From the NCBI GenBank assembly GCA_018268895.1, contig JAFDVP010000007.1, forward strand, positions 558,001-622,000: DNA of 64,000 bases, written 5' to 3'. This stretch comes from Acidobacteriota bacterium (GTDB lineage: Bacteria; Acidobacteriota; Terriglobia; Terriglobales; Acidobacteriaceae). Shown in pieces: positions 63,169-64,000 of the stretch (position 1 is its first letter; each line of letters begins with the position of its first letter). The notes beneath the pieces were generated by a model. The model was not told where the DNA came from. It ran no database searches and was given only the letters and a program-made list of their open reading frames with translations. Made by a program: the position numbers and the translations under genes.

Positions 63169-63606
63169 TTGAGCGACGTAAGAATTGGTGTGAAGAAGCT
63201 GGTCCCGCAGGCGCAGATGCCGCGGTACGCGCATGTGGGCGAGTACGGCGACCTGGCGGCCGACCTGTATGCCTCCGAAGGCATGGTGATTGCCCCGGGA
63301 GCAACCGTGCCCGTGCCCACCGGCGTAGCGATGGAGTTCCCCTCAACCCACGGCGCTCTGGTCGAGGATCGCTCCGGCCTGGCGGTGAAGGGAATCACGA
63401 CTCTGGCCGGTGTCATCGACCCCGGCTATCGCGGCGAGCTACGCATCGTGGTCACCAACCTCAGTACCAACAGCATCGAAGTTAAGCAGGGCGACCGCAT
63501 CGCTCAACTGCGCATCGTGCGCCGCATCGAGGCCGAGTTCGTCGAGGTCGCCGAACTGGGCGAGGCCGCACGCGGTGCAGGAGGTTTCGGCAGCACAGGA
63601 AGCTGA
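63169..63606 (+). CDS. dut: dUTP diphosphatase
   Basis: Hydrolyses dUTP to dUMP and diphosphate, keeping uracil out of DNA. From the TTG at 63169 it has 145 residues, the usual trimeric dUTPase length. The five conserved motifs are recognisable: AADLYASE, EDRSGLAVKGI, GVIDPGYRGE, GDRIAQL and GGFGSTG at the C-terminus. TGGAGA precedes the TTG. An ATG further upstream (63103) would add 22 residues that overlap the divergent gene. Confidence 0.92.
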   Translation: MSDVRIGVKKLVPQAQMPRYAHVGEYGDLAADLYASEGMVIAPGATVPVPTGVAMEFPSTHGALVEDRSGLAVKGITTLAGVIDPGYRGELRIVVTNLSTNSIEVKQGDRIAQLRIVRRIEAEFVEVAELGEAARGAGGFGSTGS

Positions 63607-63638
63607 CCTTCGGCTGAGGAACATAAGCTACCATCCAG

Positions 63639-63688
63639 CGTCATCCTGAGCGAAGCGGCGTAGCCGCGCAGTCGAAGGATCTGTGGTT
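63639..63688. repeat. GTCATCCTGAGC repeat, copy 2
   Basis: CGTCATCCTGAGCGAAGCGG followed by CGTAGCCGCGCAGTCGAAGG and ATCTGTGGTT is the second copy of the sequence at 48523-48562. It lies between dut and the DUF5996 gene. Confidence 0.55.
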
Positions 63689-63762
63689 CGTTGACACCCA
63701 GACCGTTTACCCAGGCCTCAGCGCAGCAGTGTATCCTTTCGCGTAATTGATAGGAGGGCGCA

Positions 63763-64000
63763 ATGAGCAACAATGCCTGGCCTGAGCTGCCGTGGAATGC
63801 GTGGGAGTCGACTGCGGCCACCCTGCACATGTGGACGCAGATCGTTGGCAAGACGCGGCTCGCGCTCACCCCGCTGCAGAACCACTGGTGGAACGTAGCC
63901 CTCTACGTGACGGCCCACGGCATCGGCACGCCGGCCATGGCTTGCGGCGACGATGTGCTCGACATCGAGTTCGACTTTGTCGCCCACGAGCTGCACATGC
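63763..64000 (+). CDS. DUF5996 family protein (3' end cut by window edge)
   Basis: The first 79 residues of a DUF5996 protein. The stretch WPELPWNAWESTAATLHM is the family's typical opening, followed by WTQIVGKTRLALTPLQNHWW. The start ATG has TAGGAGG five bases upstream, a strong ribosome site. The remainder lies beyond the window, so length and completeness cannot be judged. The function of the family is unknown. Confidence 0.88.
   Translation, partial: MSNNAWPELPWNAWESTAATLHMWTQIVGKTRLALTPLQNHWWNVALYVTAHGIGTPAMACGDDVLDIEFDFVAHELHM

Overview
This window is a gene-dense, high-GC (roughly 60%) bacterial chromosome segment. It most resembles Acidobacteriota, class Terriglobia (a Granulicella/Edaphobacter/Terriglobus-type organism). 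That placement is an inference from four things: an alternative complex III operon joined to a caa3-type oxidase, a large TonB-dependent receptor with an N-terminal carboxypeptidase-regulatory-like domain, secreted PQQ and cytochrome c proteins, and short dispersed palindromic repeats between genes. There is no rRNA, tRNA, CRISPR array, prophage or transposase gene that I can see. Both window ends cut genes: actB at the left and a DUF5996 gene at the right.

Layout. 1-12.1 kb: one long respiratory operon (actB-C-D-E-F, a membrane-anchored extra protein, a SCO-type copper chaperone, coxB-coxA-coxC and a small subunit IV) closed by a strong terminator. It would pass electrons from menaquinol through alternative complex III and a lipoprotein cytochrome c to an A2-type cytochrome oxidase. 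12.2-20 kb: an ArnT/PMT-like glycosyltransferase on the minus strand, a Rieske oxygenase, a secreted TPR protein, a DUF2252 protein and a glycerophosphodiesterase whose domain order looks circularly permuted. 20.1-27.5 kb: the TonB-dependent receptor, tgt, a UPF0303 protein and an exported M3 peptidase. 27.5-30.3 kb: a palindromic repeat, a HipA-like kinase/DUF3037 gene pair and a PEP-mutase family protein.

30.3-37.4 kb: yajC-secD-secF, then a tonB-exbB-exbD-exbD-TPR lipoprotein energy-transduction cluster with hairpins between its genes. 37.4-41.8 kb: biotin carboxylase and biotin carrier genes, an unrecognised Ig-like/proline-rich membrane protein and a Yip1 protein. 41.8-49.5 kb, all minus strand: a sialate O-acetylesterase-like enzyme, fabF-acpP, rmuC, a GH29 alpha-L-fucosidase and folP. 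49.6-56.2 kb, plus strand: a PBP4-type carboxypeptidase, a TauE/SafE transporter, a lipoprotein cytochrome c with two small membrane proteins, purU, a Tat-exported hydroxypyruvate-isomerase-like protein and lipA. 56.2-64 kb: two small unknown genes, a cold-shock gene, a dihaem cytochrome c and PQQ dehydrogenase pair, two membrane glycosyltransferase-like proteins, dut and the DUF5996 gene.

Most of the window is ordinary housekeeping. The parts most worth a second look are the permuted glycerophosphodiesterase, the HipA-like/DUF3037 pair, the PQQ dehydrogenase with an altered metal site, the unknown Ig-like membrane protein, and two families of terminally inverted intergenic repeats.
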